From positions 1 through 7,822 of the forward strand of contig CAKZLS010000343.1 in the NCBI GenBank assembly GCA_937127205.1: 7,822 nt of DNA, written 5' to 3'. The notes under the pieces are model-generated. The model saw nothing but the letters and a program-made list of their open reading frames with translations. It did not search any database and was not told the origin of the DNA. Both the position numbers and the translations under genes were made by a program. Source of the DNA: an uncultured Rhodospirillales bacterium. GTDB lineage: Bacteria > Pseudomonadota > Alphaproteobacteria > Rhodospirillales > Defluviicoccaceae. Positions 6,853 through 7,822 of this stretch are shown here, in pieces; position 1 is the first letter of the stretch; every line of letters starts with the position of its first letter.

Positions 6853-7053
6853 ATGTCGAAAAAGAAAGAAAAGGTGGCGAAGAATATGCTCGAGTTTGAG
6901 GAATTATGCTTTCGTACGGGTACTTTGCAGCTTGCGCAACTCCCGGACGGTAAGTGGTCGGTCTGCAGTAGTGGCGCGCGTCCTGAACAGGCCGGAGAGG
7001 CGGCAATCATTGACCAATTAAGGCGCGAGATCCATGACGCCATGCAGAGATGA
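6853..7053 (+). CDS. Small lysine-rich protein, likely partner of the Ntn hydrolase
   Basis: A 66-residue protein I do not recognise. Its N-terminus is very basic (MSKKKEKVAKN). A short helix-like stretch (LEFEELCF, 13-20) follows, then LQLAQLPDGKWSV (25-37), which looks like a beta hairpin, and an amphipathic C-terminal helix (about 47-65). There is no signal peptide or membrane span. GGAG lies 11 bases upstream of this ATG; an alternative ATG at 6826 lacks a ribosome site. The gene begins 35 bases after the Ntn-hydrolase stop with no terminator between them, so the two are probably one operon and may act together, for example as adaptor, inhibitor or substrate. Those roles are guesses. Confidence 0.65.
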   Translation: MSKKKEKVAKNMLEFEELCFRTGTLQLAQLPDGKWSVCSSGARPEQAGEAAIIDQLRREIHDAMQR

Positions 7054-7171
7054 GTCTTTTGTTTCGCAGGTGTCGCAACTATTTGGCCGACCGGGTTGAA
7101 TTTAGAGACCGTACCGCGCTCCGACCGTCCTGCGCCGTCGCCTCGCTTCTCCGCGACCCGCAGGTGAGCCG

Positions 7172-7609
7172 ATGACCGATCCACTCCTCATCACCTTCCT
7201 CGCCGAGCGCGACGCCTCCTGCCCGCGCTGTCACTACAGCCTGCGCGACCTCACCACCGACCGCTGTCCCGAGTGCGGCCTCGAACTCCAACTCGCCGTC
7301 AAGTCCGCTAAACCGCTCCTCGGCGCCTGGATCGCCGCCCTCCTCGGAACCGCCATACCGGGCGGATTCAACATCACCTTTTGCACCTTCCTCCTTGTGA
7401 GCCTGCTCGTCGACCCACGGTCCTTCTATTGGGACCAGAGCATGCTCGCCACCATCATCCCGGGTGTCGTCGCCGCGCTCACGCTGCCAGCCTTGCTGAT
7501 CTGGCGCACCGCGTTCCTCAGATGCTCAATTCGTCGACGCTGGCTGATCGGCTCGCTCTCGACCGGAGCGCAAGTCGCTCCATTACTGTGGCTGTTCATC
7601 TTCGAATGA
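7172..7609 (+). CDS. Zinc-ribbon membrane protein of planctomycete type
   Basis: A 145-residue protein of unknown function. The N-terminus carries a zinc ribbon, Cys17-x2-Cys20 and Cys32-x2-Cys35 (CPRC...CPEC), in the CPxCxYxLRxL...RCPECG form that is very frequent in Planctomycetota. Three hydrophobic segments follow, at roughly 50-80, 93-112 and 123-144, so it is probably an inner-membrane protein with the ribbon on the cytoplasmic side. AGGTG lies five bases before the ATG at 7172. Codons are again G/C-ending, unlike the 66-residue gene upstream, so this is probably a resident gene. The 118-base gap before it shows no clear terminator or promoter. Confidence 0.75.
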   Translation: MTDPLLITFLAERDASCPRCHYSLRDLTTDRCPECGLELQLAVKSAKPLLGAWIAALLGTAIPGGFNITFCTFLLVSLLVDPRSFYWDQSMLATIIPGVVAALTLPALLIWRTAFLRCSIRRRWLIGSLSTGAQVAPLLWLFIFE

Positions 7610-7652
7610 ACCTGATCTCCTCTGGCCCCGCCGCGCCTCGCTCACTTCTTCT

Positions 7653-7676
7653 CTTCGTCACTTCGTCTCTTCGTCT
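7653..7676. repeat. Short tandem repeat, 8-base unit CTTCGTCT, three copies
   Basis: Three head-to-tail units read CTTCGTCA, CTTCGTCT and CTTCGTCT, preceded by a related CTTCTCTT. The block is pyrimidine-only apart from G and one A. It lies between the two convergent stops at 7609 and 7686. It has no self-complementarity, so it is not a terminator hairpin. Its role is unknown. Confidence 0.7.
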
Positions 7677-7685
7677 CTCCCCCGC

Positions 7686-7822
7686 TCACTCCACCACCTC
7701 CGTCTTCCCTCCCTTCTCCAGCACCACCAACAAATACCGCAGCGCATCCACCGCATGGTCCGGGCCGTCCTTCACCGGCTTCCCGGTCGGCCTTCTTGCC
7801 GGCGGACTGCAGGCCCTTTTTG
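7686..7822 (-). CDS. C-terminal end of a probable phage terminase large subunit (partial)
   Basis: The last 44 codons of a minus-strand frame run in from beyond the right edge and end in TGA at 7686-7688. They read KDGPDHAVDALRYLLVVLE and then a short charged tail. An (N/D)HAxDALRYxL motif near the C-terminus is typical of the nuclease domain of phage terminase large subunits, which cut and package phage DNA. Upstream of Lys-Asp-Gly the frame is Pro/Arg-rich and less protein-like, while the adjacent minus frame reads KKGLQSAGKKADR. A frameshift near 7780 is therefore possible and this may be a decayed prophage remnant. The call rests on one motif. Confidence 0.5.
   Translation of the reverse strand, partial: KRACSPPARRPTGKPVKDGPDHAVDALRYLLVVLEKGGKTEVVE

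Noticed and set aside
6836..7021. Alternative 61-codon frame overlapping the 66-residue gene
   Set aside because: It starts within the ribosome-site region, is Arg-rich, and overlaps almost fully the better-supported frame from 6853.

Overview
The base composition is GC-rich. A short membrane protein at 7172-7609 begins with the paired CPxC...CPEC zinc ribbon that is very common in Planctomycetota. Together with the codon style of the housekeeping genes, this suggests a planctomycete, possibly of the Phycisphaerae. The assignment rests on protein style only and is tentative.

Left part (1-782). The minus strand at the window edge carries the N-terminal piece of a DnaA-type replication initiator, cut off inside its Walker A motif. 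Diverging from it on the plus strand is a small DUF456-type membrane protein. The two starts lie very close or overlap, and the DnaA reading frame has no recognisable domain I.

Middle (926-5312). A large SMC/RecN-like ATPase with a zinc-hook CxxC (AAA_13 type, resembling RloC anticodon nucleases in layout) runs on the plus strand. It ends 4 bases before the stop of nuoG, the NADH-quinone oxidoreductase chain G gene, on the minus strand. nuoG is unusual in standing alone: no other nuo gene adjoins it, and the genes on both sides look accessory.

Right-middle (5313-7053). A 209-base divergent region precedes a two-gene unit. Its first gene encodes a 431-residue protein that starts like a proteasome beta/HslV subunit, with Thr right after Met, an Asp at the position-17 equivalent and a downstream Lys. 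Its second gene encodes a 66-residue lysine-rich protein of unknown function. These genes use visibly more A/T than nuoG or the DUF456 gene, which fits acquisition by transfer. This pair is the best candidate in the window for a little-described system.

Right end (7172-7822). The zinc-ribbon membrane protein faces, tail to tail, the C-terminal end of a probable phage terminase large subunit on the minus strand. A short tandem repeat of an 8-base unit lies between them. A RloC-like ATPase, a proteasome-like hydrolase and a phage-type remnant around a lone nuoG look like an accessory, defence-type insertion zone. That reading is an inference from gene content. No tRNA, rRNA, CRISPR array or complete insertion sequence was seen, and no stretch over 300 bases lacks a gene.
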